Shown one piece after another: positions 34,613-43,536 of a stretch of DNA of 64,000 bases. The translations under genes were made by a program, and so were the position numbers. The notes under the pieces are model-generated. The model was not told the origin of the DNA, did no database searches, and saw only the letters and a list, made by a program, of their open reading frames with translations. Source of the stretch: Variibacter gotjawalensis (lineage in GTDB: Bacteria; Pseudomonadota; Alphaproteobacteria; Rhizobiales; Xanthobacteraceae); NCBI RefSeq assembly GCF_002355335.1, contig NZ_AP014946.1:3425501-3489500 (forward strand), given 5' to 3'. Within the stretch, counting starts at the first letter, position 1. Every line of letters starts with the position of its first letter.

Positions 34613-35317
34613 TCAACCCTTCTGCATCAGCGCCGCCAATGCGCGATTGGCGATCTCCGGCTTCTCCATCGTCGACATGTGCCCGCAGTCAGGCACCTTC
34701 ACGAGGTCAGCGCCTGCGATGCCGGCTGCCATCTCGTCCGCCAGCTCCGGCGGCGTGAGCTGATCGTTCGCGCCCACCAGCACCAGCGCCGGGCATTGAA
34801 TCTCTTTCAGCAACGGCCGCGAATCCGCGCGCGACTTGATCGCCCGCTGCTGACGCACGAACGCCTCGGGCCCGACATCGTCCGCCATGCGCACGATCTC
34901 GCCCTTCAGCGTCACGTCCTTCTGCCGCGACGGATCGACCAGCACAGGCCAGAGCGTCTCGGTCACCTCCGCGAAGCGGCCCGCCTCTGCCATGGAGATG
35001 AAATTGTCGCGTTTCGCCGACTGCTCAGGCGTATCCGGCCGCGCCGACGTATCGAGCAGCGCCAGCTTGCCGACCCGCTGCGGCGCCTGCCGCATGATCT
35101 CGAGCGCGATATAGCCGCCCATCGAAAGCCCAACGAGAGCAAACAGCGGTGGCGCGTTGGAGAGTATCTGCCGCGCGATCTGCGCCATCGTGTCGGCGTC
35201 CGTGTGGTTCGCGACCTGCACGGGCCCAAACCGCCACAGGACGGGAATTTGCGCCGCATAAAGCCGCGCCGAGCAGTTGAGGCCCGGAACTAGGACGGTC
35301 GGCAAAGGGTCAGCCAT
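34613..35317 (-). CDS. alpha/beta hydrolase
   Basis: A 234-residue alpha/beta-fold hydrolase. The nucleophile elbow is G63-L-S65-M-G67, an oxyanion-hole turn is VLVPGLNCSARLY near the N-terminus, and the catalytic His lies in DCGHMSTMEKP; an Asp in VGANDQLTPP is the likely third residue. The N-terminus resembles 3-oxoadipate enol-lactonase-like and proline iminopeptidase-like hydrolases; the substrate is unknown. I use the ATG at 35317 (GGTGGGA upstream). ivd lies 162 bases further on the same strand. Confidence 0.87.
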   Translation of the reverse strand: MADPLPTVLVPGLNCSARLYAAQIPVLWRFGPVQVANHTDADTMAQIARQILSNAPPLFALVGLSMGGYIALEIMRQAPQRVGKLALLDTSARPDTPEQSAKRDNFISMAEAGRFAEVTETLWPVLVDPSRQKDVTLKGEIVRMADDVGPEAFVRQQRAIKSRADSRPLLKEIQCPALVLVGANDQLTPPELADEMAAGIAGADLVKVPDCGHMSTMEKPEIANRALAALMQKG

Positions 35318-35514
35318 AAATCCCACCTTGAGACACGAAAACGTAAGCCTTAACGGCACTTGTTGCGCTGCAACACGTTGACTTTTTCGGCGTTTCCATT
35401 ATGTTCGCTTCTTGTATGGGTCGGGTCCTGAATGGATTCGACAGCCCTCCCTCCCCGTCATCCGTGGTGTTTGGCGATAAGCCGAGCGAGGGCATTGAAT
35501 CTAGAGGTTCTCGA

Positions 35515-36993
35515 TTGTCCTTCTCTGAACTCGGCTTGTCCGACAAAGTTGTCGCTGCAGTTACGGCTGCCGGCTATTCCACGCCAACGCCGATCCAGGC
35601 GCAAGCGATCCCCCACGTCCTCAAAGGTCGAGACGTTCTCGGCATAGCGCAGACCGGCACGGGTAAAACCGCCGCCTTCGTGCTGCCGATGATCACAAAA
35701 TTGCAGAATGGCCGCGCTAGAGCGCGCATGCCGCGCACGCTGATCCTCGAGCCGACGCGCGAACTCGCCGCGCAGGTCGCCGAGCAATTCACCAAATACA
35801 GCGGCGGCCAGAAGCTCTCGGTCGCGCTCTTGATCGGCGGCGTATCGTTCGACGATCAGGACATGAAGATCACGCGCGGTGTCGACGTGCTGATCGCAAC
35901 GCCGGGCCGCCTGCTCGATCACTTCGAGCGTGGCCGCCTCCTCCTCACCGGCGTCGAACTCCTCGTCATCGACGAAGCCGACCGCATGCTCGACATGGGC
36001 TTCATCCCGGACATCGAGCGCATCGGCAAGCTCGTTCCCTTCACGCGTCAGACGCTGTTCTTCACCGCGACGATGCCGAAGGAAATTCAACACATCGCCG
36101 ACACCTTCCTGCACAATCCGGAGCGCGTCGAAGTCTCGCGTCCCGCGACCGCCGCGGCGACGATCACACAAGGTGTCGTGAAGTCGAGTTCCGATCCCGC
36201 CGCCAAGCGTGACATTCTGCGCCGCCTCCTGCGCGCCGACGAAAACTTCAAAAACGCGATCATCTTCTGCAACCGCAAGCGCGATGTCGCGCTGCTGCAT
36301 CGCTCGCTGGTCAGCCACGGATTCAACGCCGTACCGCTGCATGGCGACATGGAGCAGCCAGCCCGCATGGCCGCACTCGACCAGTTCCGTAAGGGCGAAG
36401 CCAAGCTGCTGATCGCGTCCGACGTCGCGGCGCGCGGCCTCGATATTCCGGCTGTCAGCCACGTCTTCAACTTCGACGTTCCGTATCATCCGGACGACTA
36501 CGTGCACCGCATCGGCCGCACGGGCCGCGCCGGCCTGACCGGCACCGCGATCACCATCGTCACCGGCGGTGACGCAAAGTCGATTGCCGCGATCGAGAAG
36601 CTGACGACGCAACCCATCAACGTGATGGAAGCGCCGGAAGGCGCTGCACCGATCAATGCCGACGAAGAGTCGCAAAGCGTGCGTCGTGGACGTGGCCGCA
36701 GCGGCGGACGCGGACGCGGTGGGCGCCAAGAAGGCCGCCCGGAACGTTCGCAGGAAGCACGCTCGCAGGAGCCGCGTTCTCCGGAACCGCGTCAAGAAAG
36801 TGCAGAGCACGAGCGCCCTGCTCGTGCCGAGCGCCCGGCACGAAATCCGGAGCGTGAGCGCCCCGCTAAAGTCGCCGATATCGGTGAAGCCCGCTCGCGC
36901 CGCAAGCCGTCACGTCAGAAGGACGATCAGGACGGAGGCGACATGTCGCATCTCCCTGCCTTCCTGCTCCGCCCCGTTCGCGTCAAGGCTTAA
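35515..36993 (+). CDS. DEAD-box RNA helicase, RhlE-like
   Basis: A 492-residue ATP-dependent RNA helicase. Seen: Q motif FSELGLSDKVVAAVTAAGYSTPTPIQ, Walker A AQTGTGKT, PTRELAAQ, DEAD box VIDEADRMLDMGFIPDI, SAT replaced by FTATMP, and the second RecA domain with GRTGRAG and DVAARGLDIP. A basic, Arg/Gly/Glu/Pro-rich tail of about 120 residues from position 410 probably binds RNA. I chose the TTG at 35515, whose GAGG site is seven bases upstream and which yields the common start MSFSELGLSD; the frame is open to an ATG at 35401, and an N-terminal extension of 38 residues would then be present. Confidence 0.93.
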   Translation: MSFSELGLSDKVVAAVTAAGYSTPTPIQAQAIPHVLKGRDVLGIAQTGTGKTAAFVLPMITKLQNGRARARMPRTLILEPTRELAAQVAEQFTKYSGGQKLSVALLIGGVSFDDQDMKITRGVDVLIATPGRLLDHFERGRLLLTGVELLVIDEADRMLDMGFIPDIERIGKLVPFTRQTLFFTATMPKEIQHIADTFLHNPERVEVSRPATAAATITQGVVKSSSDPAAKRDILRRLLRADENFKNAIIFCNRKRDVALLHRSLVSHGFNAVPLHGDMEQPARMAALDQFRKGEAKLLIASDVAARGLDIPAVSHVFNFDVPYHPDDYVHRIGRTGRAGLTGTAITIVTGGDAKSIAAIEKLTTQPINVMEAPEGAAPINADEESQSVRRGRGRSGGRGRGGRQEGRPERSQEARSQEPRSPEPRQESAEHERPARAERPARNPERERPAKVADIGEARSRRKPSRQKDDQDGGDMSHLPAFLLRPVRVKA

Positions 36994-37022
36994 GCTTTCA
37001 AACTCATACGCCCAATGCCGTC

Positions 37023-37045
37023 ATGGCCCGCTTCATGCGGGCCAT
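37023..37045. repeat. short hairpin repeat at convergent junction (type II)
   Basis: ATGGCCCGC / GCGGGCCAT with loop TTCAT, between the converging helicase and the next gene. The flanks GTCATG...CATCCACGTCT recur with compensatory stem changes at 38499-38521 (GTCATGTCCCGG...CCGGGACATCCATGTCT). Confidence 0.75.
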
Positions 37046-37078
37046 CCACGTCTTTCTTCCACGACAGCTCAAACGCAT

Positions 37079-37975
37079 TCATCCAATCGTCGTCGCGATA
37101 TCGTAGCTGCCTTCCGCTTCCTCAATGCGCACGACGACGCGCCGTTCGACCGCCCATGCGGGCGACTGCGGCTGAAGCACGAGCGTCCAGCAGGCATCGC
37201 CTTTCTCCGTCCACGCCTCACCAGTCACAATACCCTCGACCTCTCCGAGGTCGCAGCGAAACGCACCGCCGATAAAGACGATTGAGAATTGCAACGCCGC
37301 GTCAGGTGACGTGAAAACTAAACGATCCAACAGTCGCGGCGATATCTCCGATGATTTTCGTCTCGCGATCTTTCGGTTGCCGGCACGGATGACCGCCATC
37401 CGGTGCCCTTCGGTCAAGTAAGCACGGCGTATCGCGTAGTCTGCCGTAACCTGTCGCAGTACCGTCGCATCGTAGGCCTTGTCGCCGACATGCACGCACG
37501 AGCCATCGATCCCGACGGTGCTTTTCTCGCGCCACATGATCGGCAGGCTAAGCCGGCTTGAGTGCCCGCCTGGATCGGACAATCCACTGTGGTCCGCGTG
37601 CGGCAGTCCTGCGCCGACGAACCGAAGATCGATAACTTCACCCGAATATGCCGCGAACGAAACGCGCGCATGGATACGTGCCGCCTGCCTCACCACGGAT
37701 GCGCTGACATCCGTCGTCACCACACGCCGCCCGCCAACGGAAGTCGCGTCGCGAACACTCGTGTCATTCGTATGATCGATCTGCGATTGATCATGCAGCG
37801 TGACGATCGCACGCACAATCGGTGATTCGTCGTTCACGAACCGGATCATCGCCTCGACGGCTTCGAACTCCGGATGGCCGTCCATATAGACCATGACGTG
37901 AATGTCATCGCGGAACACCGTCACATCGAGCGGGTTCTCGATCGCGGCAGATAGCAGCCATCCATCAATACGCAT
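37079..37975 (-). CDS. unknown protein divergent from a MarR regulator
   Basis: A 298-residue soluble protein I cannot assign. No signal peptide or membrane segment. It starts MRIDGWLLSAAIENPLDVTVFRDD and is strand-rich throughout with a mid-region VSFAAYSGEVIDLRFVG and SRLSLPIMWREKSTVGIDG, and a C-terminal WTLVLQPQSPAWAVERRVVVRIEEAEG. The pattern of alternating strands suggests a beta-barrel or lipocalin/START-like fold of perhaps ligand-binding type, but that is a guess. It is divergent from the MarR gene across a 71-base gap that holds a perfect palindrome, so MarR most likely controls it. Confidence 0.75.
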   Translation of the reverse strand: MRIDGWLLSAAIENPLDVTVFRDDIHVMVYMDGHPEFEAVEAMIRFVNDESPIVRAIVTLHDQSQIDHTNDTSVRDATSVGGRRVVTTDVSASVVRQAARIHARVSFAAYSGEVIDLRFVGAGLPHADHSGLSDPGGHSSRLSLPIMWREKSTVGIDGSCVHVGDKAYDATVLRQVTADYAIRRAYLTEGHRMAVIRAGNRKIARRKSSEISPRLLDRLVFTSPDAALQFSIVFIGGAFRCDLGEVEGIVTGEAWTEKGDACWTLVLQPQSPAWAVERRVVVRIEEAEGSYDIATTIG

Positions 37976-38016
37976 GTGGGCTCGGTCAATATCGACAAGA
38001 AGAATAATTCAGAATA

Positions 38017-38034
38017 ATATAAGTCAACTTATAT
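38017..38034. promoter_or_regulatory. MarR-type operator palindrome
   Basis: ATATAAGT-CA-ACTTATAT is a perfect 18-base inverted repeat between the divergent genes, 12 bases before the MarR start; a further half-site ACCTTATAT abuts the MarR ATG. MarR proteins bind such AT-rich dyads and repress both neighbours. Confidence 0.72.
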
Positions 38035-38046
38035 CAGGCACCTTAT

Positions 38047-38478
38047 ATGTCAAGACAATGGACTTCGGTCGGTTACGATCTCAAACGGGCCCAGCACCTG
38101 CTCCGTCTTCGAATGGATGACGCGCTCGCGGCTCACGACCTCAACGCGCCGCAATACTCCGTACTCGAGGCGATTCAGAACAATCCCGGCGCGACAAACG
38201 CCGACCTCGCGCGCGAAGCGCTGGTCACCGCGCAGACGATGGGAGGCATAGTTCAGGCGCTTGAGCTTGCGAACTGCGTCGAGCGTGTCCCAGGCGAAGC
38301 ACGCCGCATCAGCAATCGCCTCACGCGCACAGGTGCTGACATTCTGCGCCGCGCGCGCCGCGACGTTCAGAAGCTGGAGCGAGATATGGTCGACGGCATC
38401 GACAAGTCGAAGCTAGAGAGCTTCAGCAAAACACTGTCGGCAATGACCGACAAGCTGCGCGCAAGCGAAAGCGCCTAG
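38047..38478 (+). CDS. MarR family transcriptional regulator
   Basis: A 143-residue winged-helix regulator. Seen: an N-terminal dimerisation helix (GYDLKRAQHLLRLRMDDALA), the DNA-reading core with PQYSVLEAIQNNPGATNADLAREALVTAQTMGGIVQALE (given as two parts) and the wing CVERVPGEARRISNRLTRTG. This is the usual MarR topology and length. It probably regulates the divergent unknown protein at 37079 and itself through the palindrome at 38017-38034. The inducing ligand is unknown. Confidence 0.9.
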   Translation: MSRQWTSVGYDLKRAQHLLRLRMDDALAAHDLNAPQYSVLEAIQNNPGATNADLAREALVTAQTMGGIVQALELANCVERVPGEARRISNRLTRTGADILRRARRDVQKLERDMVDGIDKSKLESFSKTLSAMTDKLRASESA

Positions 38479-38498
38479 CGGTCACGCCAACAATCGTC

Positions 38499-38521
38499 AT
38501 GTCCCGGCTTGTCCGGGACAT
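38499..38521. repeat. short hairpin repeat at convergent junction (type II)
   Basis: ATGTCCCGG / CCGGGACAT, loop CTTGT, with the same GTCATG...CATCCATGTCT flanks as the copy at 37023. It lies between the converging MarR and sufA-like genes. The stem bases differ in compensating pairs, which suggests the RNA fold is under selection. Confidence 0.75.
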
Positions 38522-38583
38522 CCATGTCTAGCTTTTGTCAAATTGGAAAGTCGTCGAGTGCCCAACTGGGCCCCGACGACCGC

Positions 38584-38955
38584 TTAGCTCAACACCTGCG
38601 CGGGCGTGATCGCGACCGACTCGCCGCAGCCGCAGGCGGACGTCTGGTTCGGGTTGTTGAACACGAACGTCGCTGACATCTTGTCGATCTTGTAGTCCAT
38701 CTGCGTGCCAAGCAGGAACAGCACGGCCGTCGGGTCGATCAGCACGCGATGTCCATTGCTGTCGATCACTTCGTCGCCCGGCTTCGTATCTTTGGCGAGT
38801 TCCACCTTATAGCTCATGCCGGCGCAGCCACCCTTCTCGACGCCCACGCGGATACCCGCGGCATCGGAACCGGCCTTCGACATGATTTCCGCAATGCGCG
38901 CCGCAGCCGCATCCGTAATGCTCATCACTTGCGGGCGGGGTCGTGGAGTGGCCAT
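38584..38955 (-). CDS. sufA: A-type Fe-S carrier protein
   Basis: A 123-residue HesB/IscA-family protein that carries or inserts Fe-S clusters. The three ligand cysteines are present: GGCAGMSY and the C-terminal SACGCGES. Last gene of the SUF operon. I start at the ATG at 38955 (GGAG nine bases upstream); an ATG three codons further upstream also exists. In SUF operons the A-type protein passes clusters from SufBCD to apo-targets. Confidence 0.93.
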   Translation of the reverse strand: MATPRPRPQVMSITDAAAARIAEIMSKAGSDAAGIRVGVEKGGCAGMSYKVELAKDTKPGDEVIDSNGHRVLIDPTAVLFLLGTQMDYKIDKMSATFVFNNPNQTSACGCGESVAITPAQVLS

Positions 38956-39086
38956 CGTCTTCATCTCCTGCGGCCGGGATTCAAGGTCGCGGCCAACACC
39001 TAAGATAATGCCGAATTCCTCAATGAAAAGCCACCGGATTGGTGGATCGTCTCATTGGAATCGCTCAGCAATTTGGCTCAACCAAC

Positions 39087-39785
39087 TCACTTTCGGCGGT
39101 AATAGCCGCCGAAATAGACGCCGGCACCGCCGCATGAACCTGTGTCGCGCACGACCATCAGGTCGTTCAACCGAGCCAGCTTCAGTGCACAATCGTATTG
39201 CTCGGCTTTCTCGAACGGCACGGTCTCGTCTTGCTTCATGGCAAAACCGATAGCGTTACCCTGAAGCGGAACATCGGTGCCGCTGAACCCGCCGGTATTG
39301 ACACTCTGATAGCGCTGCGCGAACGAATCGCCTTCGAGCGTGAGCGTACCGGGCTTCTTGCCGCGCGTGATCTTGATCGTCGCGTTGAGATACTTCCAGG
39401 TGCCGATCCACTCAGCCGCACCCGCAGCAGGCGGAGGCTTCGCTTCAACCGCCGCCTCGGCAAGCCACCCGACCGTAGCCGTGCCCTTCCGGCTGACGAA
39501 CGCAGCGCAGACAAAACCAGGCACGCGCTGCGACGGCGCGACGAGCACGCGGTCGCCCGGAACGAGGTAAGCCTTCTCGATGCACCCCACCGTCGCTGCG
39601 GGGCACTCGGGCGCTCTATCGGAGCCTGCGAAGAAATACTTGCGCTTCTCGTCGCCGGCGATGCGTCCAAGTTGCAACGTTGATGGATCTTGATCGATGT
39701 GACTATCGACGCAGCGGCGATCATCCTCCGCATGCGCGGACGTCAGCGCAGCGAACAAGAGAGCGACCGCAACGGCGTACTTCAT
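39087..39785 (-). CDS. secreted hypothetical protein inside the suf cluster
   Basis: A 232-residue protein with a signal peptide (MKYAVAVALLFAALTSAHA). The mature part holds several cysteines (RRCVDS, PECPAATVGCIEKAY, FVCAAF, YDCALK, GSCGGAG), consistent with periplasmic disulfides, plus a WIGTWKYLNATIKITRG-type beta region. No family recognised; nothing ties it to iron-sulfur chemistry except its place between sufT and sufA, with 4 bases between it and sufT and 131 before sufA. It may be a passenger gene in the transcript. Confidence 0.72.
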   Translation of the reverse strand: MKYAVAVALLFAALTSAHAEDDRRCVDSHIDQDPSTLQLGRIAGDEKRKYFFAGSDRAPECPAATVGCIEKAYLVPGDRVLVAPSQRVPGFVCAAFVSRKGTATVGWLAEAAVEAKPPPAAGAAEWIGTWKYLNATIKITRGKKPGTLTLEGDSFAQRYQSVNTGGFSGTDVPLQGNAIGFAMKQDETVPFEKAEQYDCALKLARLNDLMVVRDTGSCGGAGVYFGGYYRRK

Positions 39786-39789
39786 GCCG

Positions 39790-40152
39790 TCACCACATGT
39801 TGAGAACGGCGCGCGCCTCGTCCGTCATGCGACTCTGATCCCACGGCGGATCCCACACAACGTTGACCTTCACTTCGCCGACGCCCGCAACGGTCGCCAC
39901 CGCATTCTCCACCATGATCGGCAATTCCTGCGCGGCCGGACAATTCGGCGTCGTCAGCGTCATATCGACGGTCGTCTTGCGGTCGTCTTCGATCTCGATG
40001 CGATAGATGAGGCCGAGTTCGTAGATGTCCGCAGGAATTTCCGGATCGTAGACCGTCTTGAGCGCCGCGACGATGTCGTCGGTCATGCGCGTCAACTCTT
40101 CCTGCGGGATCGCCGAGGTCTGCCCTTCGGCCGGCTGCAGCTCGTTACTCAT
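39790..40152 (-). CDS. sufT: SUF-system Fe-S assembly protein SufT (DUF59/MIP18)
   Basis: A 120-residue protein of the MIP18/PaaD-like DUF59 family, a late Fe-S maturation factor. Seen: the family's first box LKTVYDPEIPADIYELGLIYRIE, then VDMTLTTPNCPAAQELP with the conserved cysteine, and VNVVWDPPWDQSRM. I chose ATG 40152, which overlaps the sufS stop (ATGA); the open frame extends further upstream. Such factors are commonly encoded at the end of SUF operons. Confidence 0.93.
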   Translation of the reverse strand: MSNELQPAEGQTSAIPQEELTRMTDDIVAALKTVYDPEIPADIYELGLIYRIEIEDDRKTTVDMTLTTPNCPAAQELPIMVENAVATVAGVGEVKVNVVWDPPWDQSRMTDEARAVLNMW

Positions 40153-41384
40153 GCGAACATACCTTGTGCTTTGCGTAGCGCTTCGAACAGCGCATCGGCC
40201 TCGGCGCGCGTATTGTAAAGACCGAACGAGGCGCGGCATGTCGCCGTCAATCCGTATCGCGCCAGCAGCGGCATCACGCAATGCGTGCCCGCGCGAACCG
40301 CAACGCCGGCGCGGTCGATCACGGTCGCGACGTCATGCGGATGCGCACCCTTCATCTCGAACGAGACGATAGCGCCCTTGTCGCGCGCATCGCCGACGAT
40401 GCGGATCGAATTGAGCTCACGCAGCCGCTCGCGCGCATACGACGAGACATCATCCTCGTGTGCGCGGATGCGCTCCTTGCCGATCGCCTGAATGTAGTCG
40501 ATTGCAGCGCCGAGACCTGCGGCCTGCACGATCGGCGGCGTGCCGGCTTCGAAGCGGTGCGGCGGATCGCCATACGTGACGCGATCCTCGAACACGTCGC
40601 GGATCATCTCGCCGCCGCCCTTGAACGGCGGCAGGGCCGCCAGACGGTCGTACTTTCCGTACAGCGCGCCGATGCCGGTGGGGCCGTAAAGCTTGTGTCC
40701 GGTGATGACGTAGAAATCGCAATCGATATCGCGCACGTCGACATCGAGATGCACGGCGGCCTGGCTGCCGTCGATGACGACCGGAATGCCGCGCGCATGC
40801 GCTAGCCGCGTCACGTCCTTCACGGGAACGATGGTGCCGAGCGCGTTCGACATATGCGTGATCGAGACGATCTTGGTGCGCTCGGTCAGCAGCTTCTCGA
40901 ATTCGTCGAGCAGAAAGTTGCCCTGCTCGTCGACCGGCGCCCACTTGATGACGGCGCCCTTGCGCTCGCGCAGGAAATTCCACGGCACGATGTTGGAGTG
41001 ATGCTCCATGATGGAGATCACGATCTCATCGCCCTCTTTGATGTTGTCGAGGCCGAAGCTCGCCGATACGAGATTCAGCGCATCGGTCGCGTTGCTCGTG
41101 AAGATGATCTCTTCCAGACGCTCCGCATTGAGGAAAGCCCTCACCGTCTCGCGCGCGCCCTCGTAAGCCTCCGTCGCGGCATTCGCGAGGTAATGAAGCC
41201 CGCGATGCACGTTGGCATATTCGCTGGTGTAAACCTGCGTAATCCGGTCGAGCACCTGCTTCGGCTTCTGCGCCGAGGCCGCGTTGTCGAGATACACGAG
41301 CGGCTTGCCATAGACCTGCATCGCCAGCGCGGGGAAATCCGCGCGGATGCGATCGATGTCGTATGCGGTGGCCTTGTCCAGCAT
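40149..41384 (-). CDS. sufS: cysteine desulfurase SufS (type II)
   Basis: A 411-residue PLP enzyme that takes sulfur from cysteine for SufBCD. Seen: PLP lysine box VITGHKLYGPTGIGALYG, the strand NALGTIVPVKDV, and the type II active-site cysteine in VRAGTHCVMPLLARYG. No sufE or sufU gene accompanies it in this operon. It stands 69 bases after sufD, an unusual gap filled by a palindromic repeat (41399-41450), and is coupled to sufT by an ATGA overlap. Confidence 0.96.
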   Translation of the reverse strand: MLDKATAYDIDRIRADFPALAMQVYGKPLVYLDNAASAQKPKQVLDRITQVYTSEYANVHRGLHYLANAATEAYEGARETVRAFLNAERLEEIIFTSNATDALNLVSASFGLDNIKEGDEIVISIMEHHSNIVPWNFLRERKGAVIKWAPVDEQGNFLLDEFEKLLTERTKIVSITHMSNALGTIVPVKDVTRLAHARGIPVVIDGSQAAVHLDVDVRDIDCDFYVITGHKLYGPTGIGALYGKYDRLAALPPFKGGGEMIRDVFEDRVTYGDPPHRFEAGTPPIVQAAGLGAAIDYIQAIGKERIRAHEDDVSSYARERLRELNSIRIVGDARDKGAIVSFEMKGAHPHDVATVIDRAGVAVRAGTHCVMPLLARYGLTATCRASFGLYNTRAEADALFEALRKAQGMFA

Positions 41385-41398
41385 TCTAGTCCTCTGAT

Positions 41399-41450
41399 CG
41401 TAGCCCGGATGAGTAAGCTCGCGCGGCGCGCGGCGATATCCGGGGCTACG
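41399..41450. repeat. REP-like palindrome inside the suf operon
   Basis: The arms GTAGCCCGGATGA and ATATCCGGGGCTAC flank a GC-rich centre (GCTCGCGCGGCGCGCGGC), between sufD and sufS on the same transcript. Rhizobial genomes carry such GTAGCCCGGAT palindromes at many loci. Confidence 0.7.
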
Positions 41451-41453
41451 GGA

Positions 41454-42773
41454 TCATCCTTTCAACGTTGCGCGCGACGCCAACCAATCGCGTGTGAGAT
41501 CGAGCAACGCCTCGCGCATGCCCTCATGCGCGATCGGCTCGATGGCTTCGCCGATGAAGGCTTGCACAAGCAACGCTTCGGCTTCCTTGTGCGGAACACC
41601 GCGCGAGCGCAGATAGAACAGCAAGTCCTCGTCGAGCGCACCGGCAGTCGCACCGTGACCGCAGACGACGTCGTCGGCAAAGATTTCAAGTTCCGGCTTC
41701 GCATTCATCTCGGCATCTTCCGAGAGCAGCAGAGCCTGCGTCATCATCTTGCCGTCTGTCTTCTGCGCGGCCTGCTGGACGACGATCTTGCCCTGGAACA
41801 CCGAGCGCGATTGATCGTCGAGCACCGACTTAAACACTTCGCGGCTCTCGCCGTGCGGTGCCGCGTGATCGGTGACCAACGTCACGTCCGCATGCTGACG
41901 GCCGCGAAGTAGCGCCGCGCCACGGAACGCGGCCTTGACGCCGGTGCCGTGGATGCGCGCGAAAATCTGCTGGCGCGAGACCGCGCTGCCGCGCGTCACC
42001 GTCAGCGACGAGAACGTCGCGTCTTTCGCGAGCGTCAAGCCGAAGGTCGACAACGTCATCGCCTTATCGCCCGACGTATCGACGCGGATGTATTCGACGC
42101 TCGCGCCTTCCGCGACATCGATCTCGATCAGCGCATGCGTTTGGAACGCAAGCTCGTTCGCGCTGTCATGCGACTCGATGAGCGTGAGCGACGCGCCCTT
42201 CTCGACCGTCACGATGACACGCGGGAACGTCGACGCGGCCGCGCCGACATTGCGGAACGAGAGTTTCACCGGGCGCGCCGGCGTCGTGCCGGCCGCAACG
42301 CGAAGCAAAGTCGCATCGCGCGAGAACGCGGTGTTGAGCGCGACCGCTGCATTATCCTGATAGGCGCGTTCGCGCACGGCCTCGACCGGAAGCGCTTTCG
42401 CATCCGATACGCGCTGCCAAGCAACGCCCTGCGGCGCTTCGCTCGTCACATCGTAGCCGTTGACGAACGACACCTGCGAAACATCGCCGGCTTCCACCGC
42501 AGCCTTGAGCTTGTCGGCTCTTGCAATTGTCGCAGCATCCGGCTTTTCGGCCGGCGCTGGGAAGTCGCGCATCAGCGCGCGGAGGTCCGTGTACTTCCAT
42601 TCCTCGACGCGGCGCGTCGGCAAACCGTTCGCCTTGAGCAGATCGAAAGCGCGATCGCGCGCCTTCACGACGGCCGCGCCACCAGGGGCGGCATCGCGTT
42701 GCGTCGGATACGCGCTCAGGATCGCTTCCTCGGCGGCGGAGCGGATCACGGTGAGATCGGCGGGCTTGTTCAC
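41454..42773 (-). CDS. sufD: Fe-S cluster assembly protein SufD
   Basis: A 439-residue SufB/SufD-family scaffold subunit. The N-terminal region reads WKYTDLRALMRDF, then a long right-handed beta-helix (repeated VEKGASLTLIESHDS, ALIEIDVAEGASVEYIRVDT) and the C-terminal helical end with DEDLLFYLRSRGVPHKEAEALLVQAFIGE. The GTG at 42773 has TGAGGCGAG in front, directly after the sufC stop (7 bases apart); an ATG at 42809 would overlap sufC. It pairs with SufB and SufC in the SufBC2D complex. Confidence 0.95.
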   Translation of the reverse strand: MNKPADLTVIRSAAEEAILSAYPTQRDAAPGGAAVVKARDRAFDLLKANGLPTRRVEEWKYTDLRALMRDFPAPAEKPDAATIARADKLKAAVEAGDVSQVSFVNGYDVTSEAPQGVAWQRVSDAKALPVEAVRERAYQDNAAVALNTAFSRDATLLRVAAGTTPARPVKLSFRNVGAAASTFPRVIVTVEKGASLTLIESHDSANELAFQTHALIEIDVAEGASVEYIRVDTSGDKAMTLSTFGLTLAKDATFSSLTVTRGSAVSRQQIFARIHGTGVKAAFRGAALLRGRQHADVTLVTDHAAPHGESREVFKSVLDDQSRSVFQGKIVVQQAAQKTDGKMMTQALLLSEDAEMNAKPELEIFADDVVCGHGATAGALDEDLLFYLRSRGVPHKEAEALLVQAFIGEAIEPIAHEGMREALLDLTRDWLASRATLKG

Positions 42774-42780
42774 ACTCGCC

Positions 42781-43535
<755 letters not shown>

Positions 43536-43536
<1 letters not shown>

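Noticed and set aside
33608-35293. 561-codon plus-strand frame over ivd and the hydrolase
   Set aside because: Antisense to two genes with intact catalytic motifs; long frames are expected at this GC content.
41385-41453. Internal promoter or small gene between sufD and sufS
   Set aside because: The gap is filled by the palindromic repeat; no -35/-10 pair or coding frame was found.
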